DNA of 64,000 nt from Chloroflexi bacterium TSY (lineage in GTDB: Bacteria > Chloroflexota > Anaerolineae > Caldilineales > Caldilineaceae): NCBI GenBank assembly GCA_019217005.1, contig JAHBNG010000032.1:1-64000 (forward strand), written 5' to 3'. The notes under the pieces were generated by a model. The model worked only from the letters and a program-made list of their open reading frames with translations, ran no database searches and was not told where the DNA came from. The number at the start of each line of letters is the position of its first letter. Positions within the stretch are counted from its first letter, which is position 1. The position numbers were made by a program, and so were the translations under genes. Positions 34,315 to 44,056 of the stretch are shown piece after piece.

Positions 34315-36564
34315 ATGGAAGGTTTTGTGAACCTGGCTTGGCTTGTGCCAGTCCCGCCGTTCCTCGCATTTTTAGCGATTATTCTCTTTACAAACCGCAA
34401 CAAGACCGTCAGTGCGATTCTTGCGATCTTCGGTGCGGTCGTGACTTGGCTACTGAGTTGGCCAATCGCCTATTATGCATTTACAACTGATCACTTTGGT
34501 GAACATCCGGTTGAAGTATCGTTATATACGATACCAACAGGATATACCTCGATTGGGATCGGTTCTATCGTCGATGCCCCCAATGCATTGATGCTCTTCA
34601 TGGTCTCTTTTCTGTTGGTGATGATCTTTGTCTATGCCAGCGGATATATGACCTTTCCGGCCCACCTGCGCAAAGCGGATTATCCCGAGGCCGCTGCCCA
34701 AAATAAAGATCCTCGCTACAGCCGCTTTATGGCTTACATCAGTCTCTTTGCAACAGGGATGATCGGGCTTGTTGTGTCCAATTCGTTGATCACTTTCTTC
34801 ATCTTTTGGGAAGTGATGGGTCTCTGCAGTTATCTGCTTATTGGCTTTTGGTATGAAAAAGCCTCGGCACGAGCTGCATGTGTCAAAGCATTTATGACAA
34901 CCCGTGTCGGCGATGCGTTCATGTTCATTGGCCTCATGTTGCTCTACATTTACACAACGCCAACGCCAAGCTTGATGTTCAGCGAGTTCTTGGATATCCA
35001 TAATTTGGAACATTTAGCTGAGCAGATGGTCGATATTCCGTTATTTGGTTCGGTCAGCATATTGGGTTTAGTAGCTGTTCTGATTTTTATGGGAACGGTC
35101 GGCAAGAGCGCTCAATTTCCGCTCCACGTCTGGTTACCTGACGCGATGGAAGGCCCGACGCCCGTCAGCGCCATGATTCACGCGGCAACAATGGTGTCTG
35201 CCGGTGTTTTCCTTCTGGTTCGCCTTTACCCAGTTTATGCCGTTGCGTTAGAATTTTCACCTGACACAATGCAGTTTGTTGCGTTGATTGGTGGCTTTAC
35301 TGCTCTTTTTGCCGCGACAATCGCAGTGGCACAATGGGACATCAAACGTGTGTTGGCCTATTCGACCATCAGCCAACTTGGCTATATGGTGGCAGCAATT
35401 GGGATTGGCGCCTTCCCTGCCGCCATTTTCCATCTGATTACGCACGCATTCTTCAAGGCGCTCCTTTTCCTTGGTTCGGGAAGCGTAATTCATGGCGTTG
35501 AGCATGGCCTCCATCATGTACATGAACACGGGCATGATGGGCACGGAGATCATGGTCATGATAGTCACGAGCACCACCATGCACCAGCAGTGATTGAGCG
35601 AGCGGATGGGCTACTTGATCCAGAGGACCCACAAGATATGCGCAATATGGGGGGACTCCTCCGCCGGATGCCGCTGACCGCTATTACTTTTATCATTGGA
35701 GGACTGGCTCTTTCCGGTTTTCCCCTAATCACGGCGGGCTTTTGGTCGAAGGATGAAATATTGGCGTTCTCTTGGGACAATGGCAATACGGTCGTTTTTT
35801 GGACATTAGCCCTTGCGGCATTCCTGACAGCCTTTTATACCATGCGCCAAATTGGCATGACCTTCTTGGGCAAGCCCCGAACCGAAATGGCTGAGCATGC
35901 GCCGGAAAGTGTTCCGAGCATGACCATTCCACTTGTGCTCATCGCACCCTTTGCCATCTTTCTTGGTTGGTTCGGTATCCCGGAAAACTTTGCAATTATT
36001 GGTGGAATTGTGCCCAACTGGCTGGAGCACTTCTTAGAGCCCCATATCAAATATCTACATATTCATGTTTTACATCCCCATTTCAATTGGATTCCGCTGA
36101 TTGTTTCCCTTGCCGTGGCACTCGGTGGTCTGGCACTGGGCTACAGCATCTATGGCAACGGTCTGCGTGAAGGTGAAGTTGATCCGATGTCCAAGACATT
36201 TGGCTTTCTATGGATGATGCTTCACCACAAATATAGAATTGATGAGATTTACGGAGCAACTATTATTGCATGGACGCGTTGGTTCTGCGATTTCTTATAC
36301 AAGATCGATGCCAAATGGATTATCGATCCAGTCGTCAATGCTGTTGCAAGCCTTGGTGTGTGGCTCTCGGTTGTTTCCGCCGAATTTGATCGTTATGTAA
36401 TTGATGGCGTTGTAAACGGTGTCGCTTCCGTCATGAGTTTCTTTGGCGGACTGTTACGCAATACGCAGAACGGTCTTGTTCAAGTCTATTTACTTGCACT
36501 TGCTGTTTCTGTTATGGTCTGGCTGCTGTTGAAGGCAATGCCAGTGCTTTTGACGCTTGTATAG
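34315..36564 (+). CDS. nuoL: Complex I subunit L with His-rich loop (locus 2)
   Basis: A 749-residue distal antiporter-like subunit, about 110 longer than NuoL of locus 1. Channel residues are kept: Glu in [20 protein letters not shown], Lys in [18 protein letters not shown], and [19 protein letters not shown] His/Gly/Asp-rich insert at about residues 397-426 (for example [18 protein letters not shown]) has 13 His in 28 residues. A second extra segment near residues 560-590 also carries His ([16 protein letters not shown]). The C-terminal lateral helix and last membrane helix are present. The His insert may bind metal. Confidence 0.93.
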   Translation: MEGFVNLAWLVPVPPFLAFLAIILFTNRNKTVSAILAIFGAVVTWLLSWPIAYYAFTTDHFGEHPVEVSLYTIPTGYTSIGIGSIVDAPNALMLFMVSFLLVMIFVYASGYMTFPAHLRKADYPEAAAQNKDPRYSRFMAYISLFATGMIGLVVSNSLITFFIFWEVMGLCSYLLIGFWYEKASARAACVKAFMTTRVGDAFMFIGLMLLYIYTTPTPSLMFSEFLDIHNLEHLAEQMVDIPLFGSVSILGLVAVLIFMGTVGKSAQFPLHVWLPDAMEGPTPVSAMIHAATMVSAGVFLLVRLYPVYAVALEFSPDTMQFVALIGGFTALFAATIAVAQWDIKRVLAYSTISQLGYMVAAIGIGAFPAAIFHLITHAFFKALLFLGSGSVIHGVEHGLHHVHEHGHDGHGDHGHDSHEHHHAPAVIERADGLLDPEDPQDMRNMGGLLRRMPLTAITFIIGGLALSGFPLITAGFWSKDEILAFSWDNGNTVVFWTLALAAFLTAFYTMRQIGMTFLGKPRTEMAEHAPESVPSMTIPLVLIAPFAIFLGWFGIPENFAIIGGIVPNWLEHFLEPHIKYLHIHVLHPHFNWIPLIVSLAVALGGLALGYSIYGNGLREGEVDPMSKTFGFLWMMLHHKYRIDEIYGATIIAWTRWFCDFLYKIDAKWIIDPVVNAVASLGVWLSVVSAEFDRYVIDGVVNGVASVMSFFGGLLRNTQNGLVQVYLLALAVSVMVWLLLKAMPVLLTLV

Positions 36565-36627
36565 AGACATAATCGAAATATACTGAATTTAAATATTGAA
36601 TCATCCAAAATCGCGGAGGAAAGATAG

Positions 36628-38244
36628 ATGGAAAACGCCAATGTCTGGCTGTTACCGCTGATTCTATTTTGGCCTGCTTTGGCTTCGATTCTGGTTCTTT
36701 TGACTCAGAATGAGAAGATGATCAAGTGGGGCTCGATCGTCGCAAGTCTACTCCCGCTTGGGCTAAGTATTTTTTTAATGGCAAGCTATGATTGGGAATC
36801 CGATCAACTGCAAAATAGGTTTGAGGTTCAAGTGCCCTGGATTCCGTCTCTCAATGCATCTTTTCATTTGGGCGTAGACGGCTTGAGCATACCATTGATC
36901 TTTTTGACTGCTTTGCTCACCACGTTAAGCATCTATTATAGCGCTGGCACCATACGCACGCGAGTCAAGGAATATTTCTGTATGTTCCACCTGCTCGAAC
37001 TGAGTATGTTTGGCGTTTTTATGGCCCTGGATTATGTGCTTTTCTATGTTTTCTGGGAAATCAGTCTAGTGCCCATGTACCTGATGATCGGTATCTGGGG
37101 TGGCACAAATCGGAACTATGCCTCCATCAAGTTCTTTATCTATACGTTGGTTGGCTCAGTCGCGATGCTCTTATCGATCCTGGCCATCTACTTTGTGACA
37201 GGGACTTTCGACATTATCGAAGCAGCAAATGCGCGGCCGTTCATGAGTTTTCCGCCAGATCGAGCACTTTTGTTGTCTAGCTTGGTTTTCTGGGGCTTCT
37301 TTTTAGGTTTTGCCTTCAAGGTTCCCAGTTTTCCCTTCCACACTTGGTTGCCAGATGCTCATACTGAAGCACCCACCGCCGGGAGCGTGATTCTGGCGGG
37401 TGTTCTGCTGAAGTTAGGGGCCTATGGTTTTCTACGCATCATCATGCCGACATTGCCGATTGCCAGTCAATATTGGTCTATGTGGATTGTGGCATTGGGT
37501 GCCATTGCGATTGTCTACGGGGCATTTGTCTGTGTAGCACAAACCGATCTAAAGCGTCTGATTGCCTATAGTTCGGTGAGCCATATGGGATATGTGATGC
37601 TTGGTATTGGTGCTGCTATGAATGTCATTACGCCAGAGGGTCAGGCCGCGGCAATGGAAACATTCCACCTGAGTCTGGATGCAGTAACGGATAGCGCTGC
37701 GATGGCTGTCAACGGTGCGTTGCTTCAGATGTTTAACCACGGGATCATCACCGGCGCACTCTTCTTGCTCGTTGGTGTGATATACGAGCGGGCACATACG
37801 CGTGAGCTGGCTAAATTCGGCGGGTTGGGGACGAAGACACCCTATTTTTATGCGATGATGTTGGTTGCGGCTTTTGCCAGTCTCGGTTTACCAGGCTTGG
37901 CTGGTTTCTGGGCTGAGTTCTTTACCTTCCGCGGTGCCTTCGCCATTGTTCCATATTGGGCCGCTTTCGGTGTCATTGGCGTCGTCATGACGGCGGTCTA
38001 CATTTTGTGGCGAATTGTACAGAATGTCTTTTTGGGTGAATATGATGCCAGCAAACTTGACCACTGGACAACAGTTGATGGTGGTCATGCCGATGGACCA
38101 ACTGATATGGTCATCTTTGAAAAGATCACGTTGTGGCCACTGATAATCGGTATGTTCTTGTTGGGAATCTATCCAACCATCATTCTAAATTACTTCAACA
38201 GTGCCAGCAAGGCGATTCTTGCATTGGTCAGTAGTCTGCTGTAA
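36628..38244 (+). CDS. nuoM: Complex I subunit M (locus 2)
   Basis: A 538-residue antiporter-like subunit; ATG preceded by GGAGGAAAG. Key residues: Glu in YVFWEISLVPMYLMIGIWGG, Lys in FAFKVPSFPFHTWLPDAH, Lys in VLLKLGAYG, Glu in AGFWAEFFTF. Compared with NuoM of locus 1 it has an extra segment near residue 335-355 (NVITPEGQAAAMETFHLS). 63 bp follow nuoL2. Confidence 0.95.
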   Translation: MENANVWLLPLILFWPALASILVLLTQNEKMIKWGSIVASLLPLGLSIFLMASYDWESDQLQNRFEVQVPWIPSLNASFHLGVDGLSIPLIFLTALLTTLSIYYSAGTIRTRVKEYFCMFHLLELSMFGVFMALDYVLFYVFWEISLVPMYLMIGIWGGTNRNYASIKFFIYTLVGSVAMLLSILAIYFVTGTFDIIEAANARPFMSFPPDRALLLSSLVFWGFFLGFAFKVPSFPFHTWLPDAHTEAPTAGSVILAGVLLKLGAYGFLRIIMPTLPIASQYWSMWIVALGAIAIVYGAFVCVAQTDLKRLIAYSSVSHMGYVMLGIGAAMNVITPEGQAAAMETFHLSLDAVTDSAAMAVNGALLQMFNHGIITGALFLLVGVIYERAHTRELAKFGGLGTKTPYFYAMMLVAAFASLGLPGLAGFWAEFFTFRGAFAIVPYWAAFGVIGVVMTAVYILWRIVQNVFLGEYDASKLDHWTTVDGGHADGPTDMVIFEKITLWPLIIGMFLLGIYPTIILNYFNSASKAILALVSSLL

Positions 38245-38369
38245 TTCGCTCATCAGACAAGAGTGTACAATTCGCTCATCAGTCGAAAATTTGATCGCAA
38301 AATTGCACACTTTCTATCGATGGGTCGCTGTAATTTTAGCAGATTGGGAACGAATGTTAGGAGATTATT

Positions 38370-39944
38370 GTGACGATACCGAGTGTTGACTCAATCGGCT
38401 CGTTGATACCAGAAATTATCCTGCTAATTGGTGGACTTCTTGTTCTCTTGCTAGACATGATGCAGAATTCCGCTACCTATGAGAAGGAATCGGGGCGTGG
38501 TTTTATGGCCATCTCGGTTTTCTTTCTGTTCGTGGGATTAGTGGCTGTTTTTGTACAGAGCCTATTATTTGATAACCCGACGAGCAGCCAGATAGCAGGT
38601 AACCCAGAGGGCATGAGTATCCACATTGCGCAAGATGTGGTCATCATCGATCCATTTGGTAGCTTTTTTAAGGTTGTCATCTATACCGGCATGTTGCTGG
38701 TTGCCGTCGCCGGCGGTGGCTTTATGAATAAGCATGCACCCAAATCGGGACGTGCAGAGTTTTGGTCGCTCTTTATGTTTGTGACCTTGGCGATGAGTCT
38801 AGCAGTTAGCGCCAACAATCTGATTCTTCTCTTCCTCTCCTTTGAATTTCTTTCAATCACCAGTTATATCCTGGCTGGATTTATGCGCGAGGATCAACGG
38901 AGTTCCGAGGCAGGTCTCAAGTATTTTCTCTATGGTTCCATCGCTTCGTCCGTCATGCTCTATGGAATGAGTTTGCTGTATGGAGCAAGTGGTTCGCTGA
39001 ACCTACATGAAATTGCTCAGATAATTGTGAGCGATGAAGGGTTGTCGATTGTAGCACTCCCCGCGATTCTTCTGACGCTAGTAGGCTTTGGCTTCAAGAT
39101 GAGCCTCGTTCCTTTCTTCCAGTGGGCACCGGATACATATGATGGTGCGCCTACGCCCATCACAGCTTATCTGTCGACGGCTTCCAAAGCGGTTGGCTTT
39201 GCTGTGACGGCGCGCGTCTTTTTGGTTAGCTTTGGTGGATTTCGAGCAGAATGGATACCGATCCTTTCCGGTCTAGCCATCCTTACAATGACCGTCGGCA
39301 ATTTGATGGCTCTACGGCAAAACAGCGTCAAACGTATGTTGGCCTATAGCTCAGTAGCCCAAGCGGGTTATATTTTAATGGGTCTGGTGGCGATTGTCAC
39401 GGCAAACCAGGCCGATTTATCTACCTTGAGCATGAACGGACTCAACGGGGTCTTGATCTACATCGCAGCTTACCTCTTTACCAACGTTGGAGCCTTTCTT
39501 GTCGTGATGGTGATTGAAGATACCATAGGCAGTCACGATATTTCGGCCTATCAAGGTCTGATGTATAAAGCACCTGGTCTTGCCATTGCGATGTTGATCT
39601 TCCTCTTGAGCCTGACGGGAATCCCCGTAACGGGTGGTTTTATTGGCAAATTTTATGTCTTTGGGGCCGCTGTACAGCGTCAGTTCTGGTATCTGGCGAT
39701 AGCGGGCTTTATCAACGCTGGCATTGCGGCGGGGTATTATTTGCGCATCGTTGGTGCGATGTTCTTTGCAAAACAGGAGGATATCGAGCGAACGACAGGC
39801 ACTCAGCCATTAAATATCGGGATGGCGGTCCAGCTTGTGCTGGCGATTTGTGTCCTGGTAACGATCTGGATTGGCGTTTATCCACCGAATTTTATCAATA
39901 TGGTACGAGACGCATCTGAGCAACTTTTGGCGTTCGGGTTATAG
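38370..39944 (+). CDS. nuoN: Complex I subunit N (locus 2)
   Basis: A 524-residue antiporter-like subunit; GTG start at 38370 supported by AGGAG six bases upstream. Glu in FLSFEFLSITSYILAGF and Lys in FGFKMSLVPFFQWAPDTYDG are kept. The usual His of VPFHxW is Phe here (VPFFQW), whereas NuoN of locus 1 has His. Last gene of locus 2, followed by a strong terminator. Confidence 0.93.
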   Translation: MTIPSVDSIGSLIPEIILLIGGLLVLLLDMMQNSATYEKESGRGFMAISVFFLFVGLVAVFVQSLLFDNPTSSQIAGNPEGMSIHIAQDVVIIDPFGSFFKVVIYTGMLLVAVAGGGFMNKHAPKSGRAEFWSLFMFVTLAMSLAVSANNLILLFLSFEFLSITSYILAGFMREDQRSSEAGLKYFLYGSIASSVMLYGMSLLYGASGSLNLHEIAQIIVSDEGLSIVALPAILLTLVGFGFKMSLVPFFQWAPDTYDGAPTPITAYLSTASKAVGFAVTARVFLVSFGGFRAEWIPILSGLAILTMTVGNLMALRQNSVKRMLAYSSVAQAGYILMGLVAIVTANQADLSTLSMNGLNGVLIYIAAYLFTNVGAFLVVMVIEDTIGSHDISAYQGLMYKAPGLAIAMLIFLLSLTGIPVTGGFIGKFYVFGAAVQRQFWYLAIAGFINAGIAAGYYLRIVGAMFFAKQEDIERTTGTQPLNIGMAVQLVLAICVLVTIWIGVYPPNFINMVRDASEQLLAFGL

Positions 39945-39992
39945 AGGCTCAGTCGATCCGAATTTTTGCGGACGAGCAAACTCGTCGAAGAG

Positions 39993-40037
39993 AAAACGTC
40001 AAAGGGTGGAACCATCTCCATCCTTTGACGTTTTTTT
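39993..40037 (+). terminator. Rho-independent terminator of complex I locus 2
   Basis: AAAACGTCAAAGG and CCTTTGACGTTTT form a long stem, extended by TGGA / TCCA around ACCATC, followed by TTTTTTT. It lies 49 bp after the nuoN2 stop. An additional short ACGAG / CTCGT pair precedes it. Confidence 0.9.
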
Positions 40038-40110
40038 ATAGATAGGAGATAATTCTAACTTGTAAACTTCTTATTTGGACGAGTCCTAAACAGTATAGAT
40101 AGTTTAAACT

Positions 40111-41967
40111 GTGAGAGAAAAGCCACCAACGCATAGAAATATTCGTGTGCCTCTTCTTTCCGATCGCTCCTCAGAACAGTTTCCTGCGACGTCTCTTAAA
40201 ACAGAAATGGGACAAAACTCTGGGAGGATATATGTGTTCACTGTATGGCTGCTGATGCTAGGCACCATGAGGCTGGTTTTGGCTCCACAGTGGGCATTTG
40301 CACAGGAAAGTGGGCTTCCGCGCAATGCAGCGATCAGCGTTGCAGTGATGCCTGGTATGCCCGATAAGGTGCTTGCGGGAACATTAAATGCACCTGACCC
40401 GCCAACAATCTACTACAGTCTAAACGGAGGTCTTGGTTGGAATCGCGCCGAGCGGGGGTTACCAGAAAACCTGAGCGTTGCTGCACTTGCTTATGATCCA
40501 CAAGACCCGAATCTGGTCTTGGCTGGTGATGGTGGTTTTGGATTACTCTTTCGTAGCCTGGATGGTGGCCAGAGTTGGAACGAGATCAATAGCATCCGTC
40601 CATTACTTTCCGAGAATAGTGCCGTTGGGGAACTCTATGCAACTGTTGACGACGGGGGGCAGAGCGTCTTCTATGCGAGTACTCGTTGGGATGGTGTATT
40701 GCGTAGTTCGGATGGAGGGATCTTTTGGCAAAAGCTGAATAGTGGGTTGGCTGGGAATTCGCTTCGTGTTCGTGAAACTGTGATCAAGGATAACGTTGTC
40801 TATGCAGGTACCCATGCTGGGCTCTATCGTCTTTTGCCGGGAGCAAGCGTGTGGGAATTGGTAAACGGTGTTCCGAACACAACTATCGTCTTTACCTTGG
40901 TTGTGCTCAACGAAACAATCTACGCCGGAACAGCCCAAGGGCTCTATTCCAGCAGCGATGGTCAATTATGGGGACGTGTACCCAACTTCCCCAATACGTT
41001 GGTGTATGATCTGGTTAGCACAGGTTCACGTATTGTCGCAGCCATGGAAATTGGGCTTTGGATCGGTGCAAACGATGCTTGGACATCGTCTATTGTGAAT
41101 GGAGCGCCTTATGCTGATGTGGTTTTTTCGGTTGTGAATATGGCCGATGCCCCCCGCACAATCTATGCCGGCACCCAGAATAATTGGGTCATGCGTAGTG
41201 ACGATGAAGGGCTAACATTCTTTTTACCAAATGCAATGCCGCCTCTTGATGTAGAGGCGGCGTTGGCGACGGCAACGCCGACCTTTACCCCAACACCCAC
41301 ACCAACAGATACACCCACACCTACCAACACACCAACGTTCACGCCAACATCTACAGATACACCCACTTTTACTCCGACCCCGACAGAGACGCCAACAGAA
41401 ACTGCGACAGAGACTCCCTTGCCAACGGCAACCCCCAGAGAGGTCGATGCACCATCTCTGGAGTCGGGCGCTACTTCTGTAGCAACGACCTCCCGAGAGC
41501 TTGCTGATTCTGGCCCGATTACTCTCTCTCTCACCATACCGGGCGTCGCACCAATCACAGACACCGGACCTATCACAATTGCATTACCTATTTCTTTGCC
41601 CATTGGTGCTCCGACAAACTCTTCATTGGAGGATGGGCAAGTGGATCCAAATCAGATTGCACTCCGCCTAACCATCATCGCACAGACAACCCTAGCACTG
41701 CCCACGTCGACCGATACACCAACACCTATCCCACCAACAGCTACACCTACTGAGACTGCAACTTCGACACCGACACCAACAGCTACACCTACTGAGACTG
41801 CAACTTCGACACCGACCTCAACACCGACAGCGACCTCAACGCCTATCGACTTGGCAAAAGAGATTTACGAAAATCTGCCACCGGTTTTTGTTGCGATCGG
41901 GGTCATGTTAGTCTTTGTGATTATTGGCGCAGGGTTTGCAGTGGCACGAGGGCCGCGTGATATTTAG
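40111..41967 (+). CDS. Exported beta-propeller (BNR/Ycf48-like) protein with Thr-Pro stalk and C-terminal anchor
   Basis: A 618-residue protein from GTG 40111, or 586 from ATG 40207; neither has a good ribosome site. A signal segment [20 protein letters not shown] is followed by AFAQ. Residues about 45-385 hold repeating units with YAGT/LRSSDGG-type turns ([36 protein letters not shown]), a BNR/Ycf48-like propeller. Two Thr/Pro-rich segments (about 390-445 and 525-585; [20 protein letters not shown]) form a surface stalk. The last helix [20 protein letters not shown] ends at RGPRDI. Likely surface-displayed, function unknown. Confidence 0.8.
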   Translation: MREKPPTHRNIRVPLLSDRSSEQFPATSLKTEMGQNSGRIYVFTVWLLMLGTMRLVLAPQWAFAQESGLPRNAAISVAVMPGMPDKVLAGTLNAPDPPTIYYSLNGGLGWNRAERGLPENLSVAALAYDPQDPNLVLAGDGGFGLLFRSLDGGQSWNEINSIRPLLSENSAVGELYATVDDGGQSVFYASTRWDGVLRSSDGGIFWQKLNSGLAGNSLRVRETVIKDNVVYAGTHAGLYRLLPGASVWELVNGVPNTTIVFTLVVLNETIYAGTAQGLYSSSDGQLWGRVPNFPNTLVYDLVSTGSRIVAAMEIGLWIGANDAWTSSIVNGAPYADVVFSVVNMADAPRTIYAGTQNNWVMRSDDEGLTFFLPNAMPPLDVEAALATATPTFTPTPTPTDTPTPTNTPTFTPTSTDTPTFTPTPTETPTETATETPLPTATPREVDAPSLESGATSVATTSRELADSGPITLSLTIPGVAPITDTGPITIALPISLPIGAPTNSSLEDGQVDPNQIALRLTIIAQTTLALPTSTDTPTPIPPTATPTETATSTPTPTATPTETATSTPTSTPTATSTPIDLAKEIYENLPPVFVAIGVMLVFVIIGAGFAVARGPRDI

Positions 41968-42104
41968 CGTTAGGAAATTTATAGGTAAAACCTATAAAAT
42001 ATTTGGCTACGGATTTCTAAGATTTCTAGGATTTTATCCGTGTTATTCGTGTTATCCATGTCAATCCGCGTACAACTTCTAATTTCTTTTTTGAGTTCCT
42101 TAAT

Positions 42105-42602
42105 ATGACCACAAAATTTATCCGAATCACGATTCTGATATTTGTTCTCCTTGTTTGCGTTGGCTGTGATCAGAGCAGTAAACTACTTGCGCGCCGTATA
42201 TTGGCAGATTCTCCACCGCTTTCCTATTTTCGAAATACGCTGCGTTTTGAATATACAGAAAATCCGGGAGCGTTCTTAAGTTTGGGTGCCACGCTGCCCG
42301 AATATGCACAATTTTGGATCTTCACTGTATGCGTCAGCGCAATTTTGACAGGGTTACTTGCTTATTCACTCTGGAATTCAACCAAGTTTCCACTTGTACA
42401 AATATTTGCAATTGCTTTGTTGATTGGGGGTGGATTGGGGAATCTGATCGACCGCTTGCTCCACGATGGTCGAGTCATTGATTTTTTAAACGTCGGCATT
42501 GGCTCTCTACGCACCGGGATTTTTAACGTCGCCGATATGGCGATTATGTTTGGCGTGTTTTTGATGTTTGTTTCTTTGGTGCGTTTGGAAATCTCAGATT
42601 GA
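42105..42602 (+). CDS. lspA: Prolipoprotein signal peptidase II
   Basis: A 165-residue, four-helix aspartyl protease that cleaves the signal peptide of diacylglyceryl-modified prolipoproteins. Signatures: DQSSKLLARRIL, FEYTENPGAFLSLGA, GGGLGNLIDRLLHDGRVIDF (first catalytic Asp) and FNVADMAIMFG (second). Length typical. The lipoprotein at 47259 is a potential substrate. Confidence 0.95.
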   Translation: MTTKFIRITILIFVLLVCVGCDQSSKLLARRILADSPPLSYFRNTLRFEYTENPGAFLSLGATLPEYAQFWIFTVCVSAILTGLLAYSLWNSTKFPLVQIFAIALLIGGGLGNLIDRLLHDGRVIDFLNVGIGSLRTGIFNVADMAIMFGVFLMFVSLVRLEISD

Positions 42603-42667
42603 CTATCGATAGGCTCTGTAGAGTATAATGAGCGAGCATCAGTAGATTCAAAATGTGTCATTTATCC

Positions 42668-42863
42668 GCGGAGTCGCCATGCATGGCGCAGCATTCTCTA
42701 TTACACGCAGTAGACATAATCCTGCATTTCTCAGAGGTAGAGCGTTCAAATGGCGAAAAAAGACGCAGTAGAGAATCTCGGACCATTTGGCACGCTCGAG
42801 TCTGTTTTGACTGAGAAATGCAGGATTATGTCTACTGCGTGTAATAGAGAACGCCTCCTCCGC
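42668..42863. repeat. R5 palindromic element, copy 2
   Basis: Arms GCATTCTCTATTACACGCAG and CTGCGTGTAATAGAGAACGC, extending outward to GCGGAG / CTCCGC and inward through TAGACATAATCCTGC / GCAGGATTATGTCTA and ATTTCTCAG / CTGAGAAAT. The inner arm is shared with 18808-19146. Non-coding gap between lspA and a Uma2 gene. Confidence 0.75.
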
Positions 42864-42923
42864 AGGAATTTGGATCGACTGAGCATAGTTTGCTGCCACG
42901 AGAACATTTTCGACACGGGATAG

Positions 42924-43865
42924 ATGAAGCAATCAAATGAGAGGTGCAAGATGACACGAACATCCACAGCAGCCAGAACTAAATCGAGAAATCGGACAAA
43001 CTATCAAAATGGCGTTGCACACAAGCTTGATGAAATGTTGTCAACAATTCCTAAAAGCTTGGAAGCACCTCACGACGGTAAGTATGTCACTGAAGAAGAG
43101 TATTGGGCAATCTACTACGAAAAATCCGATTGCAGTTATGAATGGAACAACGGCATCTTGGAGGCCAAACCTATGCCCAAGCTTGTTCAACTTTTCCTTT
43201 ACAACTGGTTCTTTGACATCTTACGCCGCTACCTAAAGGTTCACCCCGTTGCAATTCAGATCAATCTAGAAGTAGGATTTTCAATGACTGTGCCCGATCC
43301 AGATCAGCCTGACGCCATGAAGAAAACAATTCGCAAACCAGATATCGGCATCATTCGGAACGACAATCCTGTTTTGTTCGGAGGAGAAGAACGATCCTAC
43401 AAAGGTATCTGTGATCTCTGCATTGAGGGCCTCTCCGATTCAGCCTCTAGTGAGGTTGAGCGCGATACCGTAACCAAGAAAGCTGAGTATGAATTCGCTG
43501 GTGTGAAGGAATATTTCATCCTTGATGCGGATGGGCAGCATACCAAATTTTATCGTCGGACTGAGGAAAATGTCTATATAGAAATTGACCCCGATGAAAA
43601 TGGCGTCATTGAGTCGGAGGTTTTGCCAGGCTTCCAGTTCCGTCTCTCCGATTTAGATGATCAACCGGATTTGGAAGAGATGGCGCTAGATGAGGTCTAT
43701 CGGGGATACATTTTGCCAAAATACCAATCTGCTGAAGCACGCGCTGAACAAGAAAGTCTACGCGCCGAACAGGAAAAACAAGACAAAGAACGAGAGAAAC
43801 GACGCGCAGATCGCTATGCGGCGAAACTTCGTGAATTGGGTATTGCACTCGACGATGATGACTGA
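42924..43865 (+). CDS. Uma2-family (DUF820) protein with C-terminal coiled coil
   Basis: A 313-residue protein; ATG 42924, or 42951 after GAGAGGTG. The PD-(D/E)XK nuclease-like core has Asp in RKPDIGIIRND, Glu in LCIEGLSDSASSEVER and Lys in TKKAEYEFAGVKEYFIL. The last 60 residues are highly charged and repetitive (EARAEQESLRAEQEKQDKER), a coiled coil, then LGIALDDDD. Different subfamily from the Uma2 protein at 24457. Role unknown. Confidence 0.85.
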   Translation: MKQSNERCKMTRTSTAARTKSRNRTNYQNGVAHKLDEMLSTIPKSLEAPHDGKYVTEEEYWAIYYEKSDCSYEWNNGILEAKPMPKLVQLFLYNWFFDILRRYLKVHPVAIQINLEVGFSMTVPDPDQPDAMKKTIRKPDIGIIRNDNPVLFGGEERSYKGICDLCIEGLSDSASSEVERDTVTKKAEYEFAGVKEYFILDADGQHTKFYRRTEENVYIEIDPDENGVIESEVLPGFQFRLSDLDDQPDLEEMALDEVYRGYILPKYQSAEARAEQESLRAEQEKQDKEREKRRADRYAAKLRELGIALDDDD

Positions 43866-43874
43866 TAATGGTGA

Positions 43875-44034
43875 GTGTGTACCACGAAGTATGTAAACGG
43901 AGCAGGCTCTCTGACTAAACGCTTATCCGAAAAGCTCTGTGACGATGCGTTCTCACTCGAGCGGCTGAGCGGACTCACAACCACTTTTCGGATAGGTTCT
44001 AAGCGATCTCCCTTTACGCATTTTGGGACACACT
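43875..44034. repeat. Composite element: R4 carrying R3, copy 2
   Basis: R4 arms GTGTGTACCACGAAGTATGT and CGCATTTTGGGACACAC surround R3 (43918-43999). The R4 loop half GCTCTCTGAC matches, in inverse, that of the composite at 12733, and R3 is inserted at the same TA. The orientation of the whole unit is opposite to the first. Confidence 0.75.
43918..43999. repeat. R3 miniature element (82 bp, TA target), nested in R4
   Basis: AACGCTTATCCGAAAAGC and CTTTTCGGATAGGTTC ends; TA at 43916-43917 and 44000-44001. The same 82-bp length as at 12767 and 29762. Confidence 0.75.
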
Positions 44035-44056
44035 GTCATGATAGTCGGGATAACGA

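Noticed and set aside
41250..41850. Possible tandem DNA repeat array in the propeller gene
   Set aside because: The repetition follows Thr-Pro codons of a stalk region in frame, so it is protein low complexity and not a satellite.
42683..42863. Candidate CRISPR-like array because of repeated ATTACACGCAGT
   Set aside because: The two units are inverted, not direct, and there are no spacers; it is a palindromic element.
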